A DNA stretch of 64,000 bases from Lunatimonas lonarensis (GTDB taxonomy: Bacteria; Bacteroidota; Bacteroidia; Cytophagales; Cyclobacteriaceae): assembly GCF_000390185.1 (NCBI RefSeq), contig NZ_AQHR01000112.1, forward strand, positions 46,120 through 110,119, written 5' to 3'. Both the position numbers and the translations under genes were made by a program. Of the stretch, positions 7,169 to 16,179 are shown one piece after another (position 1 is the first letter of the stretch; every line of letters starts with the position of its first letter). Below the pieces are notes generated by a model. It saw only the letters and a program-made list of their open reading frames with translations, was not told the DNA's origin and searched no databases.

Positions 7169-10100
7169 TCAAAAAAGGGCCGTGACCTGCATTCTCCCCG
7201 TATGGATTACCCGCGTCAGCCCTTCCGAATTTCTGCCTTCGTACACCACCGTGAGTTGGAGGCCCTCACCTATTTTCTGAAGCCAGTTGATGTTCCATAC
7301 ATAATTTCCTCCTACCGTCAGGGCCTGCATCATTTCGTATCCCGTGGGCGAATTAGGTATCCCATTGTATTTGATGTGGGTATAGCTCAGCTGGGAGTTC
7401 AACGTGGTCTTTATCGCTTTGGCATAGCGCATGGTCAGTGCCAGTTGATGGAGTGTTGCCTCTTCGTTGATTTCCGTATTGGCGGAATTAACCTTTCCTG
7501 TATGACTGTACTTGATGGAAGATCGAAAAATGCTTGATGGCTGAACGGCCAATTCAGGGCCAATCGTACGCTGCTGAATACGGTAATTCCTGTTGTCCAA
7601 AAAATCCGAAGCTGCCTGCCTAGATCCCCTGCTGACCAAAACCATGAGATTAAGTTGCTTATTGAAGGTATACCGGGTATTGAGTCGGTTGTCCTGATGC
7701 TGGAGCTCCTCGTATCCCCCGGATAGGAGCTGCTTGTGTAGGCTATTAAATACGGAGAAATCAGCACCAAACTTTGCAGATGAGCGATTGTAGAAAAAAG
7801 AGGAGCGGAAATTTTCCCTTGCAGATACCAACTCCTCGGTAACCACCCTCCCCAAAAAGGGGCTAATCCTGCTTGTGAGATCTGATGAGGTAATCTTTTT
7901 TTCAATGGTCCAATTGGTGGTATTGGAAAATTTATAAAAAAATGCCTTCCAGCCATTTGCCGCGCGCCAAGAGTCAGGGAATTTGGCGTTTACCCGGTGA
8001 TTATACAAAGTAGTGTAAGCTTGGATGTAATCGTCTGTGGGTACGAAAATCTTGATGAAATTCTTCTCTTCCGGATTTACCGCGAGGTAGAACTCGTTTA
8101 GTTGCTGAATGCCATCTCCGTTATCATCGCGCCAGGTATGGGTTCCTTCGCCTGTGGGTACTGGCAAAAAAACAAACTCCCGTCTAAGCTCTCTCCCGTT
8201 TCCCAGGGCATAGCCTATCTCATTTCGTAGATTATTTTTAAAAAAGCTGGCCAAATAATCAAGTTTACCCATAACTGTGTATTCGGTGGGCAACGTACGC
8301 ATCAGGTGTTCGAGGCGACGGTACGTAAACGTGGATCGGAGATCGTGGGTACCCATTCGTTTTTGAAATCCATACTGATTGGTAAAGGCCCGGGTATCGG
8401 GCACCAGCTCACCCGCTACGGGAAACTGGTCTTCCCTCCAAGATGCCTGTGCAAAAAACGAATAGTTGAGGGTATCATTAGACCGAACAAAAAACTGGTG
8501 CTCTAAAAAATTCATGGCGGTACTGAGTACCGAATCCCGTTCGGCATTGGAAACGGTATTGCGATCTACATGCAGCTTGTAACCAGGCACCAACACAGCT
8601 GAACGGTAGCTTAGTTCACCTTGATACCGATACCACTCGTTGTTCAATTCTCCCACTCTACTGGCCAAAGAGAACCCCTCATTTCGGAAAAAAACCCGGG
8701 ACCCTAACCGTTGATTTAGCAATGCCGTCTGTTGCATTCCCGACAACAGATCTCCCCGTTGGCGAACAGACAGAGAATACGCCAGCTGCTCATCCCTGTT
8801 TTTCTCCATCTTCGTTTCCAATACACCAATGCGCTCGTAATGCGCCGTTTCCAGCTTGTCAGGAGTAAGCCCCCAATCCCTATCAAACTCGATATACCTT
8901 AGCCGATCGATAAAGGCAAAATTAACACTGTTGTATTCCAATTCTACCTTTGAATCCAGGTTGTACCCCTTCATCCAGCCAAGCGGGCGCCTCTCGGAAA
9001 CCAATCCAGACTTGACAGCAAAGCCCTTGTTGTTTTCGTTGTCCAACGCTGAGAAGAGATTGTCATCGGTATCAGAAAATGCGATTTCGGTATACAGCCG
9101 TTCATGCGTTCCCAGTTTTATTTCTGCCCCAGCAGTGATCATCTGTCGCTTATTCGGTACTGGAAGGGGCGATTGAATGGTGAAATTCCCCTGTGGCATT
9201 CCATTCACAGGTGGCACATACTCGTAGACTACTCCGTTGGCCAACTGCTGTCTACGCCGATAGTCCCCCTGATTGGGTCCTACCTCTAGGAAACCTACTG
9301 CAAAAAACGCGTTTTCCGGATCGGTAGAATGCTCAAAAAAAGTCCGTAATTCTCCCTCAGGGGAATATTCCAGCACTTTCCTATATAGAATCCGGTTGGG
9401 ATCAAAAGGGATACTGTCTATTCGCGGAGTGACCGCCAACCCAAGATTGTCGCCCACCGAGGACAGCAGACGTTTATCTGCATCAGAAAGCTCAAAAAAC
9501 AAAGGACGGTTTCGGTCATCCTTTTCGCGGTAGTAATTGATATAGACAGTCGCTCTTTCGGACTCCTGAATGTGATTTGCCGTTAGGATGGATCGAGAAA
9601 AGTTTCTTTCTGCATATTCAAAATCAATTCGAACCCTACTGTACTGGGTAATGACCACCTGCGGGGTAAAGGTGATCTCCCCTTGGTTATAGTCGATGAT
9701 ATAATCCTGATTGAAACCTCGTCGTAGCTGTTTACCATCCAAAAAAACCCGCTCAGAGTTTGCCATCACAATCACGAATCGCTCATTACCCGCCCCCCGT
9801 ATCCGATAGGGCCCCATGACACCCTCTCTAATCTCCAATTCCACCGATGCAAACTTACCTTTGGCAATGGCCATCCCAACTTGGGAAGATGCTTTCCATT
9901 TCTCATTTGGTAGATAATCGGTAGTAAACTGCAACCCTTGCACGTTCTTGTAGTACCGTAAGAACTGCGATTTTCGCTGTTGCAGAACGACATCACCACC
10001 TGACAGGTTGAACCTGTCATTGTATAGTTCAATTAACACGTTGTCAAAATCTTGGATCTGCTGGCTATTTCCCTCTGGCTGAAAAGGTACGTTCTGGTCG

Positions 10101-10645
10101 GTGATACTTGCCCTGATATTGAGATTCTCTGCTAGCTCCCCGTCCATTTGCAGGTTAAGTGAGCTGTTTACAAACACATTTTGTGCGTTGCCAAAAGAAA
10201 TCCCTCGCATCAGGCTCCCTGACTGGGTAAGCTTATCGGAGGAAAACACCTCCTCTCTAAAATCAAATGCCGGTGATGCTTTCACTCGATTGTCCCTGAA
10301 ATAGGCCATGGAGTCGTACTCCTCAGCTAAACTTCTATTTCGAAAGGTATGGTTTAGGGCAAAGGGAAAGGTCTGATAACAAAGCAACAGGGAATCCATG
10401 ACAACTCCTTCCTCCAGAAGGACAGCTATGTTGCCGGTACTTAGGTCATAGCTGAATTCATACTTGGAGCCTGCTGCATCAGTGACAGAGATGGATTGTT
10501 CAAAAACAGAGAGCGAATCCAATGACAGCTGTTGGCCCGAACTGACCGAATATAGCCACCTGCAGGACGCATCCTGACCGAAAACGTCAACTCTGATTCC
10601 CAAAAGGTGCACACCAATAAAAAAAATGAGCCAACCCCACCGCAT
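7169..10645 (-). CDS. Very large outer-membrane beta-barrel-like protein, unknown function
   Basis: A 1158-residue protein with a signal peptide at about residues 3-24 (ending VFGQ). After a short N-terminal domain it is dominated by alternating amphipathic strands rich in Tyr, Phe, Asn and Arg, typical of Bacteroidota outer-membrane barrels. One segment (SGSLMRGISFGNAQN followed by NLQMDGELAENLNIRASI) recalls large surface proteins of the SprA/translocon type, but the protein is less than half SprA length and I cannot assign it. A likely calcium-binding Asp/Asn loop (RDDNGDGIQQLNEF) occurs near residue 840. The ATG at 10645 follows the histidine kinase stop by 55 bases on the same strand, suggesting co-transcription. 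No plug or TonB box is apparent. Confidence 0.75.
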   Translation of the reverse strand: MRWGWLIFFIGVHLLGIRVDVFGQDASCRWLYSVSSGQQLSLDSLSVFEQSISVTDAAGSKYEFSYDLSTGNIAVLLEEGVVMDSLLLCYQTFPFALNHTFRNRSLAEEYDSMAYFRDNRVKASPAFDFREEVFSSDKLTQSGSLMRGISFGNAQNVFVNSSLNLQMDGELAENLNIRASITDQNVPFQPEGNSQQIQDFDNVLIELYNDRFNLSGGDVVLQQRKSQFLRYYKNVQGLQFTTDYLPNEKWKASSQVGMAIAKGKFASVELEIREGVMGPYRIRGAGNERFVIVMANSERVFLDGKQLRRGFNQDYIIDYNQGEITFTPQVVITQYSRVRIDFEYAERNFSRSILTANHIQESERATVYINYYREKDDRNRPLFFELSDADKRLLSSVGDNLGLAVTPRIDSIPFDPNRILYRKVLEYSPEGELRTFFEHSTDPENAFFAVGFLEVGPNQGDYRRRQQLANGVVYEYVPPVNGMPQGNFTIQSPLPVPNKRQMITAGAEIKLGTHERLYTEIAFSDTDDNLFSALDNENNKGFAVKSGLVSERRPLGWMKGYNLDSKVELEYNSVNFAFIDRLRYIEFDRDWGLTPDKLETAHYERIGVLETKMEKNRDEQLAYSLSVRQRGDLLSGMQQTALLNQRLGSRVFFRNEGFSLASRVGELNNEWYRYQGELSYRSAVLVPGYKLHVDRNTVSNAERDSVLSTAMNFLEHQFFVRSNDTLNYSFFAQASWREDQFPVAGELVPDTRAFTNQYGFQKRMGTHDLRSTFTYRRLEHLMRTLPTEYTVMGKLDYLASFFKNNLRNEIGYALGNGRELRREFVFLPVPTGEGTHTWRDDNGDGIQQLNEFYLAVNPEEKNFIKIFVPTDDYIQAYTTLYNHRVNAKFPDSWRAANGWKAFFYKFSNTTNWTIEKKITSSDLTSRISPFLGRVVTEELVSARENFRSSFFYNRSSAKFGADFSVFNSLHKQLLSGGYEELQHQDNRLNTRYTFNKQLNLMVLVSRGSRQAASDFLDNRNYRIQQRTIGPELAVQPSSIFRSSIKYSHTGKVNSANTEINEEATLHQLALTMRYAKAIKTTLNSQLSYTHIKYNGIPNSPTGYEMMQALTVGGNYVWNINWLQKIGEGLQLTVVYEGRNSEGLTRVIHTGRMQVTALF

Positions 10646-10700
10646 GATCAAGAGAATTACCGAGGGCTAATGTAACAAAATCTACCGGATTAACCTGACA

Positions 10701-13700
10701 TTAAGCCAGTACCGGAAAGGACAGAAAAAAAGACGAACCTTTGTCCACGCTGGTTTCAAACCAGATATTCCCCCCGGCAGTCTCCACCCCCCGCTTCGCA
10801 ATCGCCAGTCCCAGTCCAGAGCCTTCTGATTTGGTGCTGAAATTGGGTATGAAAATCTTATCCCGCAGGTCGTCTGGAATACCCTTTCCGTTATCCCTGA
10901 TCTCCAGAAGCACCCGCTCATCTCTATAGCTAAGCACTACCTTGATTTCAGGCGTTATGGGTTTTTCCACTGCCTGTATTCCATTGATAATTAGGTTGGA
11001 AATCACCCTGCCAAATAATTTGGGATCTCCCATAATGAATAAGGGTCGATCAACCGGAACCTCGTCACTAAAGGAAAAAGAAATATCCTCCCGGTTGGAA
11101 AACAACTCGATCGCCTCACTGACAACCAAACGAAAATCAATCACCTCATTTTCCGGCAGAGGCATTTTCGCAAACGTAGAAAATGAGGTAGCTATATCGC
11201 TCAGTACATCCACCTGATGGATAAGCGTACCTAAAGGGCGCTTCAACTTGTCTGGATCATCGATCCGCCCCTCTGCCTGAAGCCTAAGGAGATGCTGCAG
11301 GGTCAGCTTCATAGGTGTAAGAGGATTTTTGATCTCATGGGCGACTTGCTTGGCCATCTCCCTCCACGCAGACTCCTTTTCGTTGGAAGCTAGGACCTTC
11401 TTACTTGCTTCCAGTTTGGACAACATGTTATTGTATTCATCCACCAATAATCCGATCTCATCTTGGGAAGGCCATCTCATGTATTCATTGCCTTCCAAGT
11501 TGGTAGCCTTCAGCTTTTGGGTCAACAGCTTGAACGGATAAGTCAGATGTTTTGATATAAAATAGGATACTGTCAAAAAGACGACAAACATCACCATAAA
11601 AATTACCAGGATATTGCTGACAACATCCGCAATCAGAACATTTAGTTCATCCTCCGACTCAAAGAAGGGAATAGCGATGATGCCTCGTATTCGCTGTAAA
11701 TCCGGATCTCTAAGGCCTAGATACACGGTTTTATAACCAAGATTCCCCACTCTTTCATTTAGGAGCACCCGGCTGTTTTGTGATTCGACGATGGCTTCAT
11801 AGGCACGGGGACTGATATACCCCGACAATATTTTCTTTTCAAAAATCCTAGGCTGGGTGCTAGCCAGCAAACGGCCATCGGGTAAATATAGATTCAGATC
11901 CGTATTCGTTGATCCTGCTAACGTATATATTTCACTGATAAGCTCTTCTCTATCGAGAAATCCTATGGACTGGGCATTAATGACTTTGGAAAGGTTATCC
12001 CTAATCAGCTGTGCCTTGTCGAAATATTGCCTGTGGAGGTCTTCTGTGTATGAACTACTCAAAAAACCAACAGCGATCATACTGATCACTACCATGGGAA
12101 AGAAGAACGCAAAATTCAGGTAGAACTGTAATTTGGTGGCATAGTTGAACTTAAGCCAATCTCGCCCCAACACCAGGGTGTAAAGTAAGATCGCCAGTAA
12201 GGTAAACACCAAAAACACAACAAAAAACATGGCAACATCTGCATACATATACTTGGCGGGGTACTCGGGAGAGGAGACCACAACTACCTGACCTTCTCCT
12301 TGAATCGCTAAATGGTGGTATCCGTTATGCGAGACTCCTGCTCCATAAACCCTAGGATCAGCCAGTAAGCTGCCAAGGTCTGCAGACCGATAATTGAAAA
12401 CTCCTGAGCTAAACTGCAACACCCCCTCATCGAAAATCGCATAGTCCATCCACTGATCCTCTGCAACCGCTACGTACCTTCTATCAACAAGCAGTTTTGG
12501 AAAAACACTATTGGCCATGACTCGTTGTTGGGTAAGCTCCAACATGATCGTACCCAGAAATGCCGCCTCACGGTACATGCTGATGAATGCCACAAATTTA
12601 TTTGGACTGCCAAACCTTCCTCCCCTTATATAATACAGGTTTCTGACCGATGTAGAAAAATCGCTGTTCATGTACAAAAGCCTATATTCATCGAGCTGAA
12701 GGCTGGACTCTCTTTGGGTCAGGCTTTCTCCGGAGCGGCTAAAAACACGAACCACCGGAACAAAATTATCCAAATAATTTGTAAGGTATATTTTCTTAAT
12801 CTTCTGCTCAATCGGGTCTTTGGAAAGCAGCGGGTCTGCCATTCTATTCCTTATAAAGAGATCGTCCCTTATATTTTCCATCACCTCCCCCAATAGGTAA
12901 CTACCCATTACGTCCTCCTCCAGCATCACATAGTCCGCAAACTTTCGTTTACTTTGAAGGGAGTCCAGATTACCTTGATAAAAGGACGCCACGCCAATAA
13001 CGACCGCGCCTACCAAGCATCCAAAAAAGAAGGTCAGAAAGGTATCCAACTCCATCCGGAAAATATTCCTATAAAGCTGCATCCCAATTAGTGCCCCTAC
13101 CAGTATAAAGTGGGCTAAATAGGCAACCAAAAATTGTCTTTCATAAAAAAACAGACCTACAGCCACCGGAGTAGAGATATAAAGCAAAATGTTCAACGCG
13201 CGTTTCCTACTAACACTACCTCGATAACGTGCCATCATCAGTAGGATAGACGTAAAAAGGAAGTATAGCATACCACTGATGAATAGAATAAGGAGACTGA
13301 CACCCTGAAGGATGTCAAAACTCGTGAGGGAGTGGATATTCAGATTCCACTGGGAATTTTGGGCAATGTCCAAGTAAACCCCAAAGAAAAGTGCCAGTAT
13401 AGCCTTGCTTATCAGCAAAACGGAAACATAAAAAAAGGTTTCAGACAATCTATCCCGAAATTTTGTCACCCCCACTAAAACCCTTTTATTACTCCAATGG
13501 AGAAACAACATCAAAAGAATAAGAGTGATGCTAAGGAAATTTAGCAAAAGATCTCCCAGGCTTGGGTTCAACCAAGATGACGCATACTGCGTGGCGCTGA
13601 AAAGTGCCGACTCAAAATAATCTTGGGGAAACCTAAAAAAAAGCATGAGCAGCCGAATACTCCCCAAAATCAACGAAGTATAGATCATCGCCAATCCATG

Positions 13701-14402
13701 GAATCCCTTAACCCAAAGAGCATGGATAAAACTTCCTCCCTTGATGGCCACGAGCCCTAGTAACGAAAAAAAGAAAATTAATAGCGTGGTGTTCCCCTTC
13801 CGCCCAGCCGGCTCGTATCCTACCCTAAAAAACACGGAAAACAGGTAATCTTCACCAATACTGAGCGGCTGATAACCTTCCCTACGTTCTTGGGAGAGCG
13901 CAAACCGATCGTTTCCAAACATCCATCTATTAATTCCCGTGGAAAGGTACTCGTTTACTACTTCTACATGATCGATAAGTCGAAAGACCTGAAGGAACCA
14001 GTAATCGGTCCCATTTCGGTTGAGTGTTCTCAATTTACCAAAATAGACGCCTTTTTTGTTTTCAAATAGCTGAAACTTTTTGTTGGTAACAAATTCGCCG
14101 AAAGCCGGTATCATCGTAATATCGGACCAATACACCAGCTCTCCATCCTTAGAAAACAAAAAATAGGGGTGATTGGCCTCGATATTCAGTGTAAGAAAAC
14201 TTACCGGAATATCTGGCTTATTGTTCATCAAAAGTTGGATATAGTCTTCGTCGAAGTCAGAAACAACCTTAGCCAGCTTTTCCTCCAACATACGGGTGTA
14301 CTCCCGGTCTCCTGAATTATTTTTCCACAAAAAATTTATTGCAAGGACAACTCCAAGTAATAAGATGGACAATACAATAAAAGCTCTGACTCGTTTAAAC
14401 AT
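10701..14402 (-). CDS. Giant multi-pass sensor histidine kinase, NtrY-like
   Basis: A 1233-residue inner-membrane kinase. An N-terminal helix (about residues 8-26) and an extracytoplasmic region are followed by a block of about eight membrane helices (about 200-470). Next come a second extracytoplasmic region (about 480-740), two more helices, a Cache-like sensor region (about 800-940), and a last helix leading into HAMP (SYFISKHLTYPFKLLTQKL). HisKA has the phospho-acceptor HEIKNPLTPMKLT near 1025, and the HATPase has the N box NLIINGIQAV, DNGKGIP and GSGLGLAIAK. All catalytic motifs look intact. Typical NtrY proteins have 600-750 residues, so the extra membrane block is unusual. No response regulator is adjacent. 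The ATG at 14402 lies 12 bases after a strong hairpin. Confidence 0.88.
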   Translation of the reverse strand: MFKRVRAFIVLSILLLGVVLAINFLWKNNSGDREYTRMLEEKLAKVVSDFDEDYIQLLMNNKPDIPVSFLTLNIEANHPYFLFSKDGELVYWSDITMIPAFGEFVTNKKFQLFENKKGVYFGKLRTLNRNGTDYWFLQVFRLIDHVEVVNEYLSTGINRWMFGNDRFALSQERREGYQPLSIGEDYLFSVFFRVGYEPAGRKGNTTLLIFFFSLLGLVAIKGGSFIHALWVKGFHGLAMIYTSLILGSIRLLMLFFRFPQDYFESALFSATQYASSWLNPSLGDLLLNFLSITLILLMLFLHWSNKRVLVGVTKFRDRLSETFFYVSVLLISKAILALFFGVYLDIAQNSQWNLNIHSLTSFDILQGVSLLILFISGMLYFLFTSILLMMARYRGSVSRKRALNILLYISTPVAVGLFFYERQFLVAYLAHFILVGALIGMQLYRNIFRMELDTFLTFFFGCLVGAVVIGVASFYQGNLDSLQSKRKFADYVMLEEDVMGSYLLGEVMENIRDDLFIRNRMADPLLSKDPIEQKIKKIYLTNYLDNFVPVVRVFSRSGESLTQRESSLQLDEYRLLYMNSDFSTSVRNLYYIRGGRFGSPNKFVAFISMYREAAFLGTIMLELTQQRVMANSVFPKLLVDRRYVAVAEDQWMDYAIFDEGVLQFSSGVFNYRSADLGSLLADPRVYGAGVSHNGYHHLAIQGEGQVVVVSSPEYPAKYMYADVAMFFVVFLVFTLLAILLYTLVLGRDWLKFNYATKLQFYLNFAFFFPMVVISMIAVGFLSSSYTEDLHRQYFDKAQLIRDNLSKVINAQSIGFLDREELISEIYTLAGSTNTDLNLYLPDGRLLASTQPRIFEKKILSGYISPRAYEAIVESQNSRVLLNERVGNLGYKTVYLGLRDPDLQRIRGIIAIPFFESEDELNVLIADVVSNILVIFMVMFVVFLTVSYFISKHLTYPFKLLTQKLKATNLEGNEYMRWPSQDEIGLLVDEYNNMLSKLEASKKVLASNEKESAWREMAKQVAHEIKNPLTPMKLTLQHLLRLQAEGRIDDPDKLKRPLGTLIHQVDVLSDIATSFSTFAKMPLPENEVIDFRLVVSEAIELFSNREDISFSFSDEVPVDRPLFIMGDPKLFGRVISNLIINGIQAVEKPITPEIKVVLSYRDERVLLEIRDNGKGIPDDLRDKIFIPNFSTKSEGSGLGLAIAKRGVETAGGNIWFETSVDKGSSFFLSFPVLA

Positions 14403-14414
14403 AATACTCAAAAG

Positions 14415-14444
14415 AAAAGCAAAGCCTTAAGATGCTTTGCTTTT
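14415..14444 (-). terminator. Hairpin terminator after the 82-residue membrane protein
   Basis: An 11-bp perfect stem (14415-14425 with 14434-14444) with an 8-base loop follows the stop at 14461 by 16 bases. On the minus strand it runs into a T-rich tail (TTTTCTTTTG). It lies only 12 bases upstream of the kinase start codon, so it could also act as a partial terminator or attenuator of the kinase gene. Confidence 0.75.
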
Positions 14445-14460
14445 TAAAGTTTTCCAGGAA

Positions 14461-14709
14461 TCATACGCTTATCCGCTTCCTCAATTTAGCATTTCTATAC
14501 CAGAAAAAACCAATAACCATCGCTAACAGATAGGGAGCGGCAAAAAGATACAGAATGCCCATGTTCAACCCAGCCCCAACAGTGGTATCACCGTTGCTTA
14601 CGTTATTCTCTATCGTCGCCCTACACATCGCACACTGCGCAATGAGATCCGGCATAAAGGAAAAACAGACGATAACAAAAAGGAAGAAGGATTTAGAAAG
14701 CGTGCGCAT
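14461..14709 (-). CDS. Small exported membrane protein with Cys-X2-Cys motif next to oxidase assembly genes
   Basis: An 82-residue protein with a signal-like helix (about residues 5-24), then AQCAMCRATIENN with two cysteines three positions apart, a Gly/Asn-rich stretch (GAGLNMGILYLF), and a C-terminal membrane helix (about 50-70) ending in a basic tail. The CxxC would face the periplasm. I recall similar small proteins beside cytochrome oxidase genes in other Cytophagales, but know no assigned function. It lies downstream of DUF420 and SCO1, separated by 186 bases. A metal or thiol role in CuA or haem assembly is an inference from position and the CxxC. A hairpin terminator follows. Confidence 0.75.
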   Translation of the reverse strand: MRTLSKSFFLFVIVCFSFMPDLIAQCAMCRATIENNVSNGDTTVGAGLNMGILYLFAAPYLLAMVIGFFWYRNAKLRKRISV

Positions 14710-14895
14710 ATGTTTATCGTTGATGATCGATTTGTTATTTTACTACAAAGAGCAAGCCGAAATTACTACCTACCCATTCGGGTCAAGCCCAAGGAGTAAA
14801 CCAAAAGCCCCCCCGTACTATCCCAAAATCGTATATTGCCACCCTTGAACCCTAAGCTTATCCAAATTACATAACGAATATTACCGAAATCGGGT

Positions 14896-15453
14896 TTAAA
14901 GTGGGTAATAGGGGCTGATCATCAGGTACACAATCACTCCTGTGACAGTAACGTACAGCCATATTGGGAATGCAAATTTAACGATCTTACGATGCTTCTC
15001 CAAGTTATCGACATAGCCATAGTAATAGGCTAAAAGGATCGGGAATAGGGCAACCGCCGCGAATACGATGTGGGTTATTAGCAGAAAGTAATACACCGGA
15101 CGAATCCACCCATCTCCCCCAAAGGACGTACTCTCTGCTGTACCGTGGTAAACCACATAGGAAACCAAGAAAATGGCTCCCAATGCAAAAGCTACCGTCA
15201 TAGCCGCCTTGTGAAAGGCTAAGTTACCCTGTTTGACAAATACAACGCCAAGTAACAGGGCAACGGTAGCTGCACTATTGATCACAGCGTTCAAATGGGG
15301 AAGAAAATAAACCCAGTCCGCACCCACATCAACCTTTGAAGGCATAAACAGCAGCACCGCGACCACTACCGGCACAGCCACCGAAATAACAGTGATCCAA
15401 CGTAGTACCGTGGTCTCACCAGATGAATCAACTGAGAATTTACCGCTTTCCAT
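14896..15453 (-). CDS. DUF420 family membrane protein, oxidase assembly candidate
   Basis: A 185-residue integral membrane protein of the DUF420 family. Five membrane helices lie at about residues 20-38, 48-70, 80-105, 120-145 and 160-180. Conserved-looking polar and aromatic positions include LPHLNAVIN, FHKAAM, YHG and LLITHIVFA; such His residues in DUF420 proteins suggest metal or haem handling, but this is not shown. In other bacteria DUF420/CtaM-type proteins are needed to mature haem-copper oxidases. Its start overlaps the end of the SCO1 gene by 14 bases, so the two are translationally coupled. Confidence 0.88.
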   Translation of the reverse strand: MESGKFSVDSSGETTVLRWITVISVAVPVVVAVLLFMPSKVDVGADWVYFLPHLNAVINSAATVALLLGVVFVKQGNLAFHKAAMTVAFALGAIFLVSYVVYHGTAESTSFGGDGWIRPVYYFLLITHIVFAAVALFPILLAYYYGYVDNLEKHRKIVKFAFPIWLYVTVTGVIVYLMISPYYPL

Positions 15454-16108
15454 GTAACAACACTTTAGTTTCCAATATTAACTGATCTACGCCCTCACGA
15501 TTCGTTCCACTATAGTATCCTCGTATTCGCCCCTCTTCATCTACCAGAATGAATTTATCGGAGTGCACAAAATCATCTGGATTTTTGCCTCCGTCGATCG
15601 CTGGCAAAACAAACCCGCAACGAGCCAACTCATAAATCTCGCTGCGATCTCCTGTCAGAAAAAACCACCTATCAGGCTTGGCACCGTAAAGACCTGCATA
15701 ACGGGAAAGAACCTCCGGTGTGTCGTAGTCAGGGTCAAGCGAAATTGAATAAATCTGCACCAAGGACTCATCCCGAAAGGCATCCTGAACACGCTCCATC
15801 TCTTTGGACATTACAGGGCAGATACTCGGACAACTTGTGAAGAAGAAATCGACTATCGTTATCTTACCGCTCATTTCATTTCTACCCCGTAGAACTGAAT
15901 CCTGATCCCATAAACGAAACGCCGGGATAGTGTGCTGCCCCTCGTTATCATAGGAACACTCATTGTAGGGATCTTCCACGCCATTCTCATATAAAACAGG
16001 AATAGAATAGGTATTCGTAGAAAAACCCCTTAGAAATAAGATAATGAGAATTGGAATCATGATAATACATGCCAATACCATTACCTGAAGAAACCTCAAT
16101 CCTTTCAT
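15440..16108 (-). CDS. SCO1/SenC family copper chaperone for the CuA site
   Basis: A 222-residue protein with one N-terminal membrane anchor (about residues 7-29) and a periplasmic thioredoxin-like domain. Copper ligands of the SCO family are visible: Cys-X3-Cys in TSCPSICPVM (about residues 93-97) and His in DDFVHSDKF (about 182). Proteins of this family deliver copper to, or keep reduced, the CuA cysteines of oxidase subunit II. It lies directly after the oxidase structural genes and overlaps DUF420 by 14 bases. An intrinsic terminator separates it from coxIV, so expression may depend on read-through or on an unseen promoter. Confidence 0.92.
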   Translation of the reverse strand: MKGLRFLQVMVLACIIMIPILIILFLRGFSTNTYSIPVLYENGVEDPYNECSYDNEGQHTIPAFRLWDQDSVLRGRNEMSGKITIVDFFFTSCPSICPVMSKEMERVQDAFRDESLVQIYSISLDPDYDTPEVLSRYAGLYGAKPDRWFFLTGDRSEIYELARCGFVLPAIDGGKNPDDFVHSDKFILVDEEGRIRGYYSGTNREGVDQLILETKVLLHGKR

Positions 16109-16122
16109 ACCATCTAGTAAAC

Positions 16123-16152
16123 AAAAAAAAAGGTTGAAGATTCCTTCAACCT
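16123..16152 (-). terminator. Intrinsic terminator after cytochrome oxidase subunit IV
   Basis: A 9-bp perfect stem (16131-16139 with 16144-16152) and a 4-base loop are followed on the minus strand by a run of nine T bases, a textbook rho-independent terminator. It is 28 bases past the coxIV stop and 15-23 bases before the SCO1 start, dividing structural genes from assembly genes. Confidence 0.9.
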
Positions 16153-16179
16153 GTCAAATATTCTTGAAGATTTTTCATC

